The position numbers and the translations under genes are program-made. From assembly GCF_900109455.1 (NCBI RefSeq), contig NZ_FOAG01000003.1, positions 1-64,000 of the forward strand: a DNA stretch of 64,000 nucleotides. Direction: 5' to 3'. Source of the DNA: Roseovarius azorensis. Lineage in GTDB: Bacteria; Pseudomonadota; Alphaproteobacteria; Rhodobacterales; Rhodobacteraceae. The notes under the pieces are model-generated. The model was not told where the DNA came from. It saw only the letters and a list, made by a program, of their open reading frames with translations, and did no database searches. This document shows positions 52,541 through 62,100 of the stretch, in pieces. Within the stretch, counting starts at the first letter, position 1, and each line of letters starts with the position of its first letter.

Positions 52541-53640
52541 CACATCCCCTCCGGCCGACTGATCGTGCCGCCCGAGACGGCGGCGCGCACGCCGGTCGTG
52601 CCGGGGCATGACGTGGGCAACCCCCGCGCCACCCGCACCGCCAGATAGGCAAAGGCCTGCGCCTCCAGCATGTCCCCGTCCAGCCCCACCGCCTCGACCG
52701 GCCCGACCGGGCAATCCAATGCGGCAGCCAGCATCTCCATCATCAGCGGATTGTGCCGCCCGCCCCCGGTCACCAGCACCCGCGCGGGCGGTTCGGGGCA
52801 ATGCTCCATGCCGCGTGCCACCGCCGCCGCCGCCATGCCGGTCAGCGTCGCCACCGCATCGGCATCCGGCAAATCCGCCACCAGACCGATCATGCCGCGA
52901 AACGTGTCGCGGTCCAGCGATTTCGGCGGCATCCGCAGGAAATACGCCTCGCCCAGGAACCGCTCCAGCACGTCCTGCGCCACCACGCCCTGCCGCCCGA
53001 GCGCGCCGTCGCGGTCATAGGCCGCGCCGCGCCGCGCCATCATCAGATCGTTGATCGGCGCATTGGCCGGCCCGGTGTCGAATGCCAGCAACGCCCCCGG
53101 CTCCTCGGGCCGCGCGCGTGTCGGATCGACCCAGGTCAGATTGCCCACCCCGCCAAGATTGAGAAACGCCAGCGGCGCATCGGCCCCGATCCATTTGGCA
53201 CAGGCAAAATGAAAGAACGGTGCCAGCGGCGCGCCTTCGCCACCCAGCCGGATATCGGCGCTGCGGAAATCCCAGACCACCGGCAGGCCCAGCTCTCCCG
53301 CCAGCCGGGCGCCATTGCCCAGCTGATGCGTGCCCCGCCCCTGCGGCTCATGCGCCAGCGTCTGCCCGTGAAACCCCACCAGCGCCGCGCCGTCGAACCC
53401 GCCCAGCACCTCCAGATGCGCGCGCTCCACCAGCGCCTCGGCCTCCGCCAGATCCTCGCCCGGCCATTTGCCAAGCGCCGCCCGTAGCACCGTCTGCTCC
53501 GCCCCCGAATAGGGCCGATAGGCGCTGGCCCCGAACCCGTGGATCAACACACCATCGGTCTCGACCATGGCCGCATCCACCCCGTCCAGAGAGGTGCCCG
53601 ACATCGCCCCAAGCGCCCACAGACGCCCCGCCTTCAACAT
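52540..53640 (-). CDS. anmK: anhydro-N-acetylmuramic acid kinase
   Basis: Cell-wall recycling enzyme that opens and phosphorylates 1,6-anhydro-MurNAc to give MurNAc-6-phosphate. The 366-residue chain starts with the actin-like ATP site [19 protein letters not shown]; other hallmarks are [55 protein letters not shown] and [18 protein letters not shown]. It is the first gene of a three-gene minus-strand run and is divergent from tyrS, with 63 bp between the starts. Confidence 0.95.
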   Translation of the reverse strand: MLKAGRLWALGAMSGTSLDGVDAAMVETDGVLIHGFGASAYRPYSGAEQTVLRAALGKWPGEDLAEAEALVERAHLEVLGGFDGAALVGFHGQTLAHEPQGRGTHQLGNGARLAGELGLPVVWDFRSADIRLGGEGAPLAPFFHFACAKWIGADAPLAFLNLGGVGNLTWVDPTRARPEEPGALLAFDTGPANAPINDLMMARRGAAYDRDGALGRQGVVAQDVLERFLGEAYFLRMPPKSLDRDTFRGMIGLVADLPDADAVATLTGMAAAAVARGMEHCPEPPARVLVTGGGRHNPLMMEMLAAALDCPVGPVEAVGLDGDMLEAQAFAYLAVRVARGLPTSCPGTTGVRAAVSGGTISRPEGM

Positions 53641-53703
53641 GGCCTTTTCCTTCGCCCGCCAACTGCCTATACATGCCGCGCAAAGACAAGCGGGACAAGC
53701 GTT

Positions 53704-54957
53704 ATGACCTATCAGCCCAAATCGGAATTCCTGCGCGTGATGATGACGCGCGGCTTCCTCGCGGATTGCACCGACTTGCAGGGGCTCGACACGGCGCTGA
53801 CCAAGGGCACGGTCACCACCTATATCGGCTATGACGCCACCGCGAAATCACTGCATGTCGGGCACCTGCTCAACATCATGATGCTGCGCTGGCTGCAAAA
53901 GACCGGGCACCGCCCGATCACCCTGATGGGCGGCGGCACCACCAAGGTGGGCGATCCCTCGTTCCGCTCGGACGAACGTCCGCTGCTGTCACCAACGCAG
54001 ATCGACGAGAACATCGCCGGCATGCAGCGCGTCTTTGCCCGCTATCTGCGCTATGGCGACGGCCCCACCGACGCCCTCATGCTCAACAACGCCGAATGGC
54101 TCGACGGGCTCAACTACCTCGATTTCCTGCGCGACATCGGGCGGCATTTCTCGGTCAACCGGATGCTGTCGTTCGAATCCGTGAAATCCCGCCTCGACCG
54201 CGAACAATCGCTGTCCTTTCTCGAATTCAACTACATGATCCTTCAGGCCTACGACTTTCTGGAACTGAACCGCCGCTATGACTGCCTCCTGCAGATGGGC
54301 GGCTCGGATCAGTGGGGCAATATCGTGGGCGGCATCGACCTCACCCGCCGGGTGATCGACCACGAGGTCTACGGCCTGACCTCGCCTCTGCTGACCACCT
54401 CGGACGGGCGCAAGATGGGCAAATCGGCGGGCGGCGCCGTCTGGCTCGATGCCGACATGCTCAGCCCTTACGAATTCTGGCAATTCTGGCGCAACACGAC
54501 CGACGCCGACACCGGGCGCTTTCTCAAACTCTACACCGAACTGCCGGTTGAGGAATGCGACCGCCTCGGCGCGCTCGAAGGGTCCGAAATCAACGAGGCC
54601 AAGATCATCCTCGCCAATGCCGTCACCACCCTGCTGCACGGGGCCGAGGCAGCACAGGCGGCCGAGACCACCGCGCGCGAGGTGTTCGAACATGGCGGTG
54701 TCGGCGACGACCTGCCCACCGTCGAGGTGACGGCGGCAGAGGTCGCCGGGGGACTCTCCATCGTGCAACTCATCGTGCGCGCCGGTCTCGCCAAATCCGG
54801 CAAGGAGGCCAAACGCCTCATCGCCGAGAATGGCGCGCGGATGGATGATCGGCCATTGACCGATGCCGGGCTCATGATCGGCACCGCCGATCTCGCCGCA
54901 CCGATCAAGCTCTCGGCAGGCCGGAAACGGCACGCGCTGGTTCGGCTCGCGGACTGA
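53704..54957 (+). CDS. tyrS: tyrosyl-tRNA synthetase
   Basis: Class I aminoacyl-tRNA synthetase charging tRNA-Tyr, 417 residues. The HIGH-type signature is HVGHLL at about residues 53-58; tyrosine-binding [14 protein letters not shown] and [11 protein letters not shown] follow; the KMSKS loop reads KMGKS in [11 protein letters not shown]. The C-terminus has an S4-type RNA-binding domain ([22 protein letters not shown]). The ATG at 53704 is used; the upstream frame overlaps anmK on the opposite strand. Confidence 0.97.
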   Translation: MTYQPKSEFLRVMMTRGFLADCTDLQGLDTALTKGTVTTYIGYDATAKSLHVGHLLNIMMLRWLQKTGHRPITLMGGGTTKVGDPSFRSDERPLLSPTQIDENIAGMQRVFARYLRYGDGPTDALMLNNAEWLDGLNYLDFLRDIGRHFSVNRMLSFESVKSRLDREQSLSFLEFNYMILQAYDFLELNRRYDCLLQMGGSDQWGNIVGGIDLTRRVIDHEVYGLTSPLLTTSDGRKMGKSAGGAVWLDADMLSPYEFWQFWRNTTDADTGRFLKLYTELPVEECDRLGALEGSEINEAKIILANAVTTLLHGAEAAQAAETTAREVFEHGGVGDDLPTVEVTAAEVAGGLSIVQLIVRAGLAKSGKEAKRLIAENGARMDDRPLTDAGLMIGTADLAAPIKLSAGRKRHALVRLAD

Positions 54958-55019
54958 CGCGCCCGCTGCGGCGGCGGGTGCGTACACAAGGCGCGCTCAC
55001 CCTGTACCGCCTGTACACC

Positions 55020-56138
55020 TCATCGCCGCGCGCCAAGCGCCTCGTCCAGCACCGCGCGCACCGTTTCGGACGGCACGTCCGAGGCGACGAACGCCTCGCC
55101 GATACCGCGCGCAAGGATGAACCGCAGCTTGCCGTCCACCACTTTCTTGTCCTGCCCCATCAACGCGATCAATCCGTCAACATCCGGCAATTTTCCCTCA
55201 ATATCAGATAGATCAACCTTCATCTTCATGTCACGCAGATGCGCGCGCACGCGGCTCGGATCCTCCTGCGAACACAGCCCCAACCGCGCCGACAGATCGA
55301 ACGCCAGCGCACAGCCGATTGCAACCCCCTCACCATGCAACAACCGCGCGCCATCATATTGTGTCGCCGCCTCCAGCGCATGACAAAATGTATGCCCCAG
55401 ATTGAGCAGCGCCCGGTCGCCCTGCTCGGTCTCGTCCCGCAGGACAATATCCGCCTTCATCTCGACCGACCGTTTCACGATCCGAACGCGCGCCGCCATA
55501 TCGCCCGCAGCAGCGCGTGAGGCATTGCCTTCAAGCCATTGAAAGAAATTTATATCTCCCAACAGGCCATATTTCACCACCTCACCGTAACCGGCCAGGA
55601 AATCGCGTTCCGTGAGCGTGTCCAGAACTGCCGTATCCGCCAGGACCAGGCTCGGCTGATGGAACGCCCCGATCAGGTTCTTGCCCTGCGGCGCATTGAT
55701 CCCGGTCTTGCCCCCCACCGAACTGTCGACCTGCGCCAGCAAACTCGTCGGCACCTGCACGAACCGCACCCCGCGCCGCAGGATCGCCGCGGCAAAGCCC
55801 GCGAGATCCCCGATCACCCCGCCACCAAGCGCGATAACCACATCATTTCGTTCGACTTTCTGATCCAGCAGCCAGGCCACCACCCGCTCCAGATGGGGCC
55901 AGCTCTTGGTCGCCTCCCCGGCGGGAAGCGTCAGCAAAGCCGAGGAAATCCCGGCTCTTTCCAGCCCTCCGGCAAGGGTTGCCAGATGCAGCGGCGCAAC
56001 ATTCTCATCCGTCACGATCGCCACACGCGGACGTTTCAGCAACGGCCCGATCAGCGCTCCCGCCTCGGCCAAAAGCCCCGCTCCGATATGGATGTCATAG
56101 GCCCGACCTTCGAGACCCACATGTACGATTTCGGTCAT
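55020..56138 (-). CDS. aroB: 3-dehydroquinate synthase
   Basis: Second enzyme of the shikimate pathway, NAD- and metal-dependent, 372 residues. Motifs: AIVTDENVAPLHL, LPAGEATKSW, VIALGGGVIGDLAGFAAAILRRG, FVQVPTSLLAQVDSSVGGKTGIN and LNLGHTFCHALE with the metal-binding His. The start overlaps the aroK stop (ATGA). It converges on tyrS with 62 bp between the stops, where I see short repeats (two CTGTAC) but no clear terminator. Confidence 0.97.
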   Translation of the reverse strand: MTEIVHVGLEGRAYDIHIGAGLLAEAGALIGPLLKRPRVAIVTDENVAPLHLATLAGGLERAGISSALLTLPAGEATKSWPHLERVVAWLLDQKVERNDVVIALGGGVIGDLAGFAAAILRRGVRFVQVPTSLLAQVDSSVGGKTGINAPQGKNLIGAFHQPSLVLADTAVLDTLTERDFLAGYGEVVKYGLLGDINFFQWLEGNASRAAAGDMAARVRIVKRSVEMKADIVLRDETEQGDRALLNLGHTFCHALEAATQYDGARLLHGEGVAIGCALAFDLSARLGLCSQEDPSRVRAHLRDMKMKVDLSDIEGKLPDVDGLIALMGQDKKVVDGKLRFILARGIGEAFVASDVPSETVRAVLDEALGARR

Positions 56139-56695
56139 TGCACCCTCTCCAACACATCCTCGCGCGCCCGTAGCGCCTCTTCGACCCGTGCCGCCATATC
56201 CTCAACCGAATAATGGGGCTGCGCCCGCACGCTCAGATCCGCAAGCGCATAGATCGGCACGCGCGCCTCATAGATCGCCCTGAGCGTTTCATATGGATGA
56301 GCTGTGCGCAGTAATGGCCTGGTATTTTTACCTTTTACCCGCGACCACAGCAGCGGCAACTCGGCATTGAGCCAGACCGAAACCCCCTTTTCCGACATCA
56401 GCGCGCGATTGCGTTCGGCCAGAAACGCCCCGCCCCCGGTGGACAGAACACCACGGTGCGTGTCCAGCAGACGGTCAATGACCTCGGTTTCGCGGCGGCG
56501 AAAGAAATCTTCGCCATCCCTTTGAAAAATCTCGGCAATCGTCATGTTTGCCGCCTTCTCGATTTCGGCGTCCGAATCCAGGAACGGCACACCCAGACGC
56601 GCCGCGAGCGCCTTGCCCACCGCCGTCTTGCCTGCCCCCATCATACCCACCAGCACGACGGTTTTCTTTAGTTTCCAATCCCCTGCGCCCGACAC
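56135..56695 (-). CDS. aroK: shikimate kinase
   Basis: Phosphorylates shikimate. Walker A is VGMMGAGKTAVGK near residue 15, followed by LDSDAEIEKAANMTIAEIFQRDGE (shikimate-binding Asp), FRRRETEVIDRLLD and the STGGGAFLAERNR loop with the Arg-containing lid later (RPLLRTA). The GTG at 56695 is preferred (186 residues) because GGGGAG precedes it and the protein then begins close to the P-loop as usual; the frame is open to an ATG at 56824 inside the divergent small gene. Coupled to aroB. Confidence in identity is high, in start moderate. Confidence 0.93.
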   Translation of the reverse strand: MSGAGDWKLKKTVVLVGMMGAGKTAVGKALAARLGVPFLDSDAEIEKAANMTIAEIFQRDGEDFFRRRETEVIDRLLDTHRGVLSTGGGAFLAERNRALMSEKGVSVWLNAELPLLWSRVKGKNTRPLLRTAHPYETLRAIYEARVPIYALADLSVRAQPHYSVEDMAARVEEALRAREDVLERVQ

Positions 56696-56807
56696 GCTTC
56701 GGCGCTCCCCTGCCAATTCCGGATATTTTTCACTGAATGACGTGATCTTGTCCAAAAGGCCAGTTATAACTTGTTGAAAAGACCAGCAAGAGCAGTCAGG
56801 GGACCAG

Positions 56808-56957
56808 ATGTTTCGATTGATCAAGTGGCTGTTTTATCTGGCCATTCTGGGCTTCATCGCCCTGGTGGCCTATACCTATGTCGGACCGTTCTTCGGTGCC
56901 GATTTCTCGCCGCCACAAGACGAGATTCGTCAGGAAATCATTCTTGAAACGAACTAG
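56808..56957 (+). CDS. small membrane protein (49 residues)
   Basis: A 49-residue protein, too short for most gene callers: MFRLIKWLFYLAILGFIALVAYTYVG makes one membrane helix after a short basic N-terminus, then a Pro-rich region and an acidic tail (PPQDEIRQEI). AGGGGA lies just before the ATG. It overlaps the start of the next gene by 14 bases. It has no Cys and no recognised family. I trust it because of the ribosome site, the codon pattern and the tight packing between divergent aroK and the next gene. Confidence 0.7.
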   Translation: MFRLIKWLFYLAILGFIALVAYTYVGPFFGADFSPPQDEIRQEIILETN

Positions 56958-58476
56958 CGCCGTCCTTTTTACCATTTTTCTCGGCACCGGCGGTTTCGCG
57001 CAGGAACCGCTTTCGGCGATCGAATGGCTCAACGACGCCAGCACGGCCACCGTGTCGCCTCTGCCAGGCGGCATATTGGGCGAACCCCCCGTTGCCGAAG
57101 AGATCGAGACACCCAGCGTTCAGGTCACAGCCCTTGACGCAACCCGCGCGGATGCGGTCGGATTGCTGCCCGGCCATGCCACCGGGCTTCCAGCCTCACT
57201 GTGGTACCGCAGCGCGGCGGCCAATCTGCAACGCCACTTCGAACGACTGTCGCCCGAGCCGCTGCCCGCAGTTCAGGCGCTCTACTATACGCTGCTGCTC
57301 GCCGAGGCGACCGCGCCCGATGATGTGGGTCAGGATGCGGTGTTCCTCACCGCGCGCCTGAACGCATTGCGACGGTTCGGCGCTGTCGAGCCCGCGCTCG
57401 CTCTCGTCGAGGCCGCCGGACCCTTGCAGGAGAGCCTCTTTGATCAATGGCTCGATCTCTCTCTGCTGAACGGACACGAGGACCGCGCCTGCGCCGCCCT
57501 TGCGCGCCAGCCGCATTTGACCAACAGCCTTGCATCAAGGATTTTCTGCACCGCAAGGGCGGGCGATTGGGGAACCGCGGCGCTGACATACGACTCGGCC
57601 ATTGCTCTTGGCGATCTTGAACCCGCCGATCAGACCTTGCTTGCCCTCTTTCTTGATCCTGAGCTTGTCGAGACAAATCCCCCGCCTGCGGTTCCCGACA
57701 GCCTCACGCCGCTTCAGTTCCGGCTGTTCGAGGCAATCGGCGCCCCCCTGCCGACCCACAACCTTCCAAGGGTATTCGCCAATGCCGATCTGCGCGGGAC
57801 GGCGGGCTGGAAAGCTGAACTCGAGGCAGCCGAGCGCCTTGCCCGCACCGGCGCCCTGCCCGCAACACAACTCTTCGGCCTTTATACCGCCCGCAAACCG
57901 GCCGCATCGGGCGGCGTATGGGACAGGGTGGCCGCGATCCAGGTGCTCGATGACGCTTTGAACCGCAATGATACAACCGCCCTGACCCGAATTCTGCCAA
58001 GAACCTGGACGGCGATGCAATCTCAGCGGCTCGAGGTGGCCTTTGCGGATCTGTTTGCGCCACGTCTCAAGGGGCTGGACCTGCCGGCTGAAATCGAAGA
58101 TCTGGCGTTCCGGATCACCTTGTTGTCCGGCTCATATGAAACCGCTGCGGAACACCTGAGCACAGTGAATGCACAGCATCGTTTTCTTGCCGATCTGGCG
58201 ACCGGCCAGCCGCAGGCTGCCCAGGCCACGACCGCACTGGAACAGGCAATCGCCTCGGGCTTTGCGGCAACCGAAGCCGCGGCAGCCCACAAGCCGCTTC
58301 TGGATCGTGCCCAACTCGGCGAGGCAATCCTGAGCGCCGCGGCACAACTCGATCAATCCTCCGGCGGCGGGCGCGAGGATATCTCGGCGGCGATCGCCAC
58401 CCTGCGCACCGTCGGACTGGAAGAGACCGCGCGCCGGGCGGCGATTCAACTGCTGTTGCTCGGGGCGCGGGGATGA
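56944..58476 (+). CDS. exported protein of unknown function
   Basis: About 510 residues from a TTG at 56944, preceded by AGGA eight bases upstream. That start gives a perfect signal peptide (MKRTSAVLFTIFLGTGGFAQ); starting at the ATG 56878 would put 22 polar residues before it. The mature protein is alpha-helical and Ala/Leu-rich, without Cys-rich or enzymatic motifs (LASLWYRSAAANLQRHF-like helices, ALYYTLLLAEA), resembling tandem helical TPR-like repeats of a periplasmic scaffold, which is a guess. It overlaps the preceding small gene by 14 bases and xerD by four bases. No named family recognised. Confidence 0.8.
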   Translation: MKRTSAVLFTIFLGTGGFAQEPLSAIEWLNDASTATVSPLPGGILGEPPVAEEIETPSVQVTALDATRADAVGLLPGHATGLPASLWYRSAAANLQRHFERLSPEPLPAVQALYYTLLLAEATAPDDVGQDAVFLTARLNALRRFGAVEPALALVEAAGPLQESLFDQWLDLSLLNGHEDRACAALARQPHLTNSLASRIFCTARAGDWGTAALTYDSAIALGDLEPADQTLLALFLDPELVETNPPPAVPDSLTPLQFRLFEAIGAPLPTHNLPRVFANADLRGTAGWKAELEAAERLARTGALPATQLFGLYTARKPAASGGVWDRVAAIQVLDDALNRNDTTALTRILPRTWTAMQSQRLEVAFADLFAPRLKGLDLPAEIEDLAFRITLLSGSYETAAEHLSTVNAQHRFLADLATGQPQAAQATTALEQAIASGFAATEAAAAHKPLLDRAQLGEAILSAAAQLDQSSGGGREDISAAIATLRTVGLEETARRAAIQLLLLGARG

Positions 58477-59444
58477 GCCGGGACCAGCATTGGATCGCAC
58501 TCTTTCTCGAGGCGCAGGCCGCCGAACTGGGTGCCACCCATAACACACTCCTGGCCTATCAACGCGATCTGCGTGATTTTGTGAACTGGCTTCGGAATCA
58601 GGGGCTTGGTCTCGAAACCGCGACGCAGGACAATGTTGAATCCTATCTGGTGCATTGCGATGAACAGGGTCTGGCCCGCGCCACCCGCGCGCGCCGGCTA
58701 TCCGCCGTGCGGCAACTCTACCGCTTCGCCTTTGACGAGCGCCTGCGCGCCGACAATCCCGCGATTCGCATCAAGGGGCCGGGACGGGCGCAACGCCTGC
58801 CCAAGACGCTGAGCGAAGACGAGGTTAACCGACTGTTGCAGGCGGCACAGCAACATGGCCGGACCGCAAAGGACCGCGTCCGCAACACCTGCCTGATGGC
58901 GCTGCTTTACGCGACGGGGATGCGGGTGAGCGAACTGGTATCGCTGCCGGTATCGGCAGCGCGGGGTGATCCGCAGATGCTGCTGATCAGGGGCAAGGGC
59001 GGCAAGGAACGCATGGTGCCACTCTCGCCGCCGGCGCGCGACTCTCTTGCCGCATGGCTGGCGCTGCGCGACAGAGACGAAGACCTGGCGCGCAGCAACG
59101 GCAAGGCCCCTTCGACATTCCTGTTTCCATCGACCAGCACCGGCGGATATCTCACACGACACGGATTCTACACGATTATCAAGGAACTGGCAGTCAACGC
59201 CGGTGTGTCGCCCGCCAAGGTCACTCCGCATACCCTGCGCCATGCCTTTGCCACGCATCTGCTGGCCAACGGCGCGGATCTGCGGGTGATCCAGACCTTG
59301 CTGGGCCACGCCGACCTGGCGACAACCGAGATATACACCCACGTGCTGGAGGGACGCTTGCAGGCCCTCGTCGAGGAACATCATCCGCTGGCCAAAGCAG
59401 CCCGGCGCAAACAGGCGACCGATGCCGCATCCGATGAGCCATGA
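58473..59444 (+). CDS. xerD: site-specific tyrosine recombinase XerD
   Basis: Chromosome dimer resolution recombinase, 323 residues. Core-binding N-domain, then the catalytic domain with R151 (ATGMRVSEL), K175 region (RGKGGKERMVPL), H253 and R256 (TPHTLRHAFATHLL), H279 (LLGHADLATTEIYTH) and nucleophile Y288, the complete set. XerD rather than XerC is preferred by resemblance, but the pair are hard to tell apart. It overlaps the previous gene by four bases. No phage or integron genes adjoin, supporting a housekeeping role. Confidence 0.92.
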   Translation: MSRDQHWIALFLEAQAAELGATHNTLLAYQRDLRDFVNWLRNQGLGLETATQDNVESYLVHCDEQGLARATRARRLSAVRQLYRFAFDERLRADNPAIRIKGPGRAQRLPKTLSEDEVNRLLQAAQQHGRTAKDRVRNTCLMALLYATGMRVSELVSLPVSAARGDPQMLLIRGKGGKERMVPLSPPARDSLAAWLALRDRDEDLARSNGKAPSTFLFPSTSTGGYLTRHGFYTIIKELAVNAGVSPAKVTPHTLRHAFATHLLANGADLRVIQTLLGHADLATTEIYTHVLEGRLQALVEEHHPLAKAARRKQATDAASDEP

Positions 59445-59554
59445 CAACCGTTCGATCCGCATCGGCAACCAGGCCTGCCGGGTTTGCAACCACCCCTTGA
59501 AGCACCCCCGCGCGCCCTGCATAACACCAAGAGGAAAAACCGAAAGCTGCGCCA

Positions 59555-60862
59555 ATGGACCCCGAAACCGCCATCCTTGACCTGACCTTCTGGATCACGA
59601 TCGGGGCCATCCTCGGGCTATTGGTCCTGTCCGCGTTCTTTTCCGGCAGCGAAACCGCGCTCACCGCCGCCTCGCGCGGCAAACTGCGCGCTCAGGCCGA
59701 AAAGGGAAGCAAGGGCGCCGGATTCGCCCTTAAGATAACCGAGGACAACGAACGGCTCATCGGTTCCGTTCTGCTGGGCAACAACCTCGTCAACATTCTT
59801 GCCGCCTCGCTGGCGACGGCCCTTTTCACGCGGATATTCGGCGAGAGCGGCGTGGCGCTGGCGACGCTGGTGATGACCCTTCTGGTGCTGGTCTTCGCCG
59901 AGGTTCTGCCCAAGACCTATGCCATCACCAATGCCGAATCCGCCGCCGCCCGAACAGCACCGATCATCCTTTTGGTTATAAAGGTTTTTTCACCGGTCGT
60001 ATCGGCGGTCCGCCTGTTCGTGCGCGGCGTGCTGGCCCTCTTTGGTGTCAAGACCGACCCGGACATCCACATTCTCGCACTCAAGGAAGAAATCGCCGGC
60101 GCGCTCTACCTCGGGCAATCCGAGGGCGTGGTCGAAAAAGAGGATCGCGACCGCATACTTGGCGCGCTCGATCTGGGACAGCGGGCAGTCGAGGAAATAA
60201 TGCTGCATCGCAGCCGGATCGAGATGATCGACGCAGAGGCCGATCCCGAAGCCATTCTTGCACAATGTCTCGAGAGCAACCACACCCGGTTGCCGCTCTA
60301 TCGGGAAGATCCGGACAATATCATCGGCGTGGTGCATGCCAAGGATCTGTTGCGTGCAATGCACAAACTTGTCACCGGATCAAAAGAGGGTGCCAAGGCA
60401 CTGAAAGATTTTGATGTTTGCAGCATTGCACGCAAGCCGTATTTCGTACCAGAAACGACCACGCTCGACGATCAGATGCGACAGTTCCTGCGCATGCGCA
60501 GTCATTTCGCCCTTGTGGTAGACGAATACGGCACGCTTGAGGGCCTGATCACGCTCGAGGACATCCTGGAGGAAATCGTCGGTGAAATCACCGATGAATT
60601 CGATCCGGACGGCGAATATACGATCCGCAAAAGTGAGGACAACCAATTCATCGTCGATGGCGCGATGACGATCCGCGATCTCAACCGCGCGACCGACTGG
60701 ACCCTGCCGGATGACGCCGCGAACACGGTTGCGGGGCTCGTCATCCATGAGGCGCAGATGATTCCGGCGGTGGATCAGGTGTTCATCTTCCACGGCTTCC
60801 GGTTTCAGGTGCTCGCCCGCAAGGACAACCGGATCACCAAGCTCAAGGTTCGCAGACTGTGA
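59555..60862 (+). CDS. HlyC/CorC-family (CNNM) transporter
   Basis: A 435-residue membrane protein: DUF21 membrane domain (FWITIGAILGLLVLSAFFSGSETALTAASRGKLR, LGNNLVNILAASLATALF), a CBS pair (ILGALDLGQRAVEEIMLHRSRIEMID, FALVVDEYGTLEGLITLEDILEEIVGEITDEFD) and a C-terminal CorC_HlyC domain (FIVDGAMTIRDLNRATDW). Proteins of this family move or regulate Mg2+ or other divalent ions. The gene is 110 bp after xerD and converges on the ABC ATPase with 15 bp between stops. Confidence 0.92.
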   Translation: MDPETAILDLTFWITIGAILGLLVLSAFFSGSETALTAASRGKLRAQAEKGSKGAGFALKITEDNERLIGSVLLGNNLVNILAASLATALFTRIFGESGVALATLVMTLLVLVFAEVLPKTYAITNAESAAARTAPIILLVIKVFSPVVSAVRLFVRGVLALFGVKTDPDIHILALKEEIAGALYLGQSEGVVEKEDRDRILGALDLGQRAVEEIMLHRSRIEMIDAEADPEAILAQCLESNHTRLPLYREDPDNIIGVVHAKDLLRAMHKLVTGSKEGAKALKDFDVCSIARKPYFVPETTTLDDQMRQFLRMRSHFALVVDEYGTLEGLITLEDILEEIVGEITDEFDPDGEYTIRKSEDNQFIVDGAMTIRDLNRATDWTLPDDAANTVAGLVIHEAQMIPAVDQVFIFHGFRFQVLARKDNRITKLKVRRL

Positions 60863-60877
60863 CCTGACCGCCGCCGT

Positions 60878-61972
60878 TCAGCGCCGCCTTGCGCCTGCGG
60901 GAAAGACGAAACAGCGGTCGCGCCGGATCATCAGCCAGAGCGGCTTGCCGGGTTTGGGCAGAAACACGTTCGGCACCGTCGCCTTGAGAACGGAACCGTC
61001 GTGATCCATGCGAAACTCGACCAGGCTTTCCGAGCCCATGAACCGCGCGCGCTCGACCACGCCGCGGGCGGGCGTGCCATCCTGCGACGTCGGGTTGGGT
61101 CCACGCCCGTTGCGGTCAAAGTCGATCTTGATGTGCTGCGGGCGGATGACGATCTCGACCTCCTGCCCGTCCGGCACGCCGGGGGCAAGAAAATGACCAA
61201 ACGGCGTTTCTGTCAGCGCACCGCGCACCGTGCCGCGAATGACATTGATATCGGAAAAGAACGCCACCGCGCTGCGATCCACCGGCGCGTTGTAGATGTT
61301 GTAGGGCGCGCCCTGCTGCACGATGCGCCCGTCGCGCATCAGCGCGATCTCATCGGCCATGCGCATCGCCTCTTCGGGTTCATGCGTGACCAGCAGGATC
61401 GCGGTATCCTGTTCGCGCAGGATATCGAGCGTCTCGTCGCGGATACCGTCGCGCAGGCGGTTGTCGAGGCCGGAAAACGGCTCGTCCATCAGCATGATGC
61501 CGGGTCGGGGCGCAAGCGCACGGGCAAGCGCCACGCGCTGCTGCTCGCCACCAGACAACTCATGCGGATAGGCATTCAGGTAACGGCCCATCCCGACGCG
61601 CTCCAGCAATTCCACCACACGGGCGGATTTGGCGGTTCTGTCCCCCGACAGGCCGAAACCCACATTCTGCGCCACGCTGAGATGCGGGAACAGCGCAAAA
61701 TCCTGAAACATCAGGCCGATATGCCGCCGCTCGGGCGGCACGCGAAAGACCGTGTCGCAGACCAGCCTGCCATCGACATAAATCTCGCCTGAATCCTGCA
61801 TCTCGACGCCCGCGATCATCCGCAGCGTAGTGGATTTTCCACAACCCGAGGGGCCAAGCAGGCAGGTCACCTGCCCCGGCATCACACTGAGCGACACATC
61901 ATCCACCACTAGGCGCCCGTCATAGCGCCGCGTGAGGTTCCTGATTTCCAGCCGGGGAGATTGCGTCTGCAC
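60878..61972 (-). CDS. ABC transporter ATP-binding protein (FbpC/PotA type)
   Basis: Cytoplasmic ATPase of an importer, 364 residues from the GTG at 61972 (RLEIRNLTRRYDGRLVV). Walker A GPSGCGKST, Q-loop FQDFALFPH, signature LSGGEQQRVALARAL, Walker B IMLMDEP, H-loop LLVTHEPEEAMRMAD, then a TOBE domain (RPQHIKIDF, MGSESLVEF). No permease or binding-protein gene adjoins, so its partners are elsewhere. Alternatively translation starts at GTG 62104, overlapping the lpxB stop (GTGA) and adding 44 residues that look unlike the family. A palindrome lies between the two candidate starts. Confidence 0.88.
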   Translation of the reverse strand: MQTQSPRLEIRNLTRRYDGRLVVDDVSLSVMPGQVTCLLGPSGCGKSTTLRMIAGVEMQDSGEIYVDGRLVCDTVFRVPPERRHIGLMFQDFALFPHLSVAQNVGFGLSGDRTAKSARVVELLERVGMGRYLNAYPHELSGGEQQRVALARALAPRPGIMLMDEPFSGLDNRLRDGIRDETLDILREQDTAILLVTHEPEEAMRMADEIALMRDGRIVQQGAPYNIYNAPVDRSAVAFFSDINVIRGTVRGALTETPFGHFLAPGVPDGQEVEIVIRPQHIKIDFDRNGRGPNPTSQDGTPARGVVERARFMGSESLVEFRMDHDGSVLKATVPNVFLPKPGKPLWLMIRRDRCFVFPAGARRR

Positions 61973-61990
61973 CGGGGCCTCTTGTTCTAT

Positions 61991-62007
61991 CCGATCAATT
62001 TGATCGG
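61991..62007. promoter_or_regulatory. palindrome upstream of ABC ATPase
   Basis: CCGATCAA (61991-61998), T, TTGATCGG (62000-62007): a perfect 8-1-8 palindrome whose near edge is 18 bp before the preferred GTG start. The position suits an operator or the start of a promoter. No homology to a named box can be claimed without comparison. Confidence 0.4.
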
Positions 62008-62100
62008 GTTTTTCCCTGTCGCAGATAGCAATCCTGCCCGCCCGGTGCAAGCCATCGGATAGTCCGGTGAAAATATGCCGACCCCGGCCCTTGGGGCGTA

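Noticed and set aside
58473..59444. Integrase of a prophage or genomic island
   Set aside because: Complete XerD-type recombinase in a housekeeping context, no attachment site duplication or phage genes; the only tRNA gene (20463) is far away and undisrupted.
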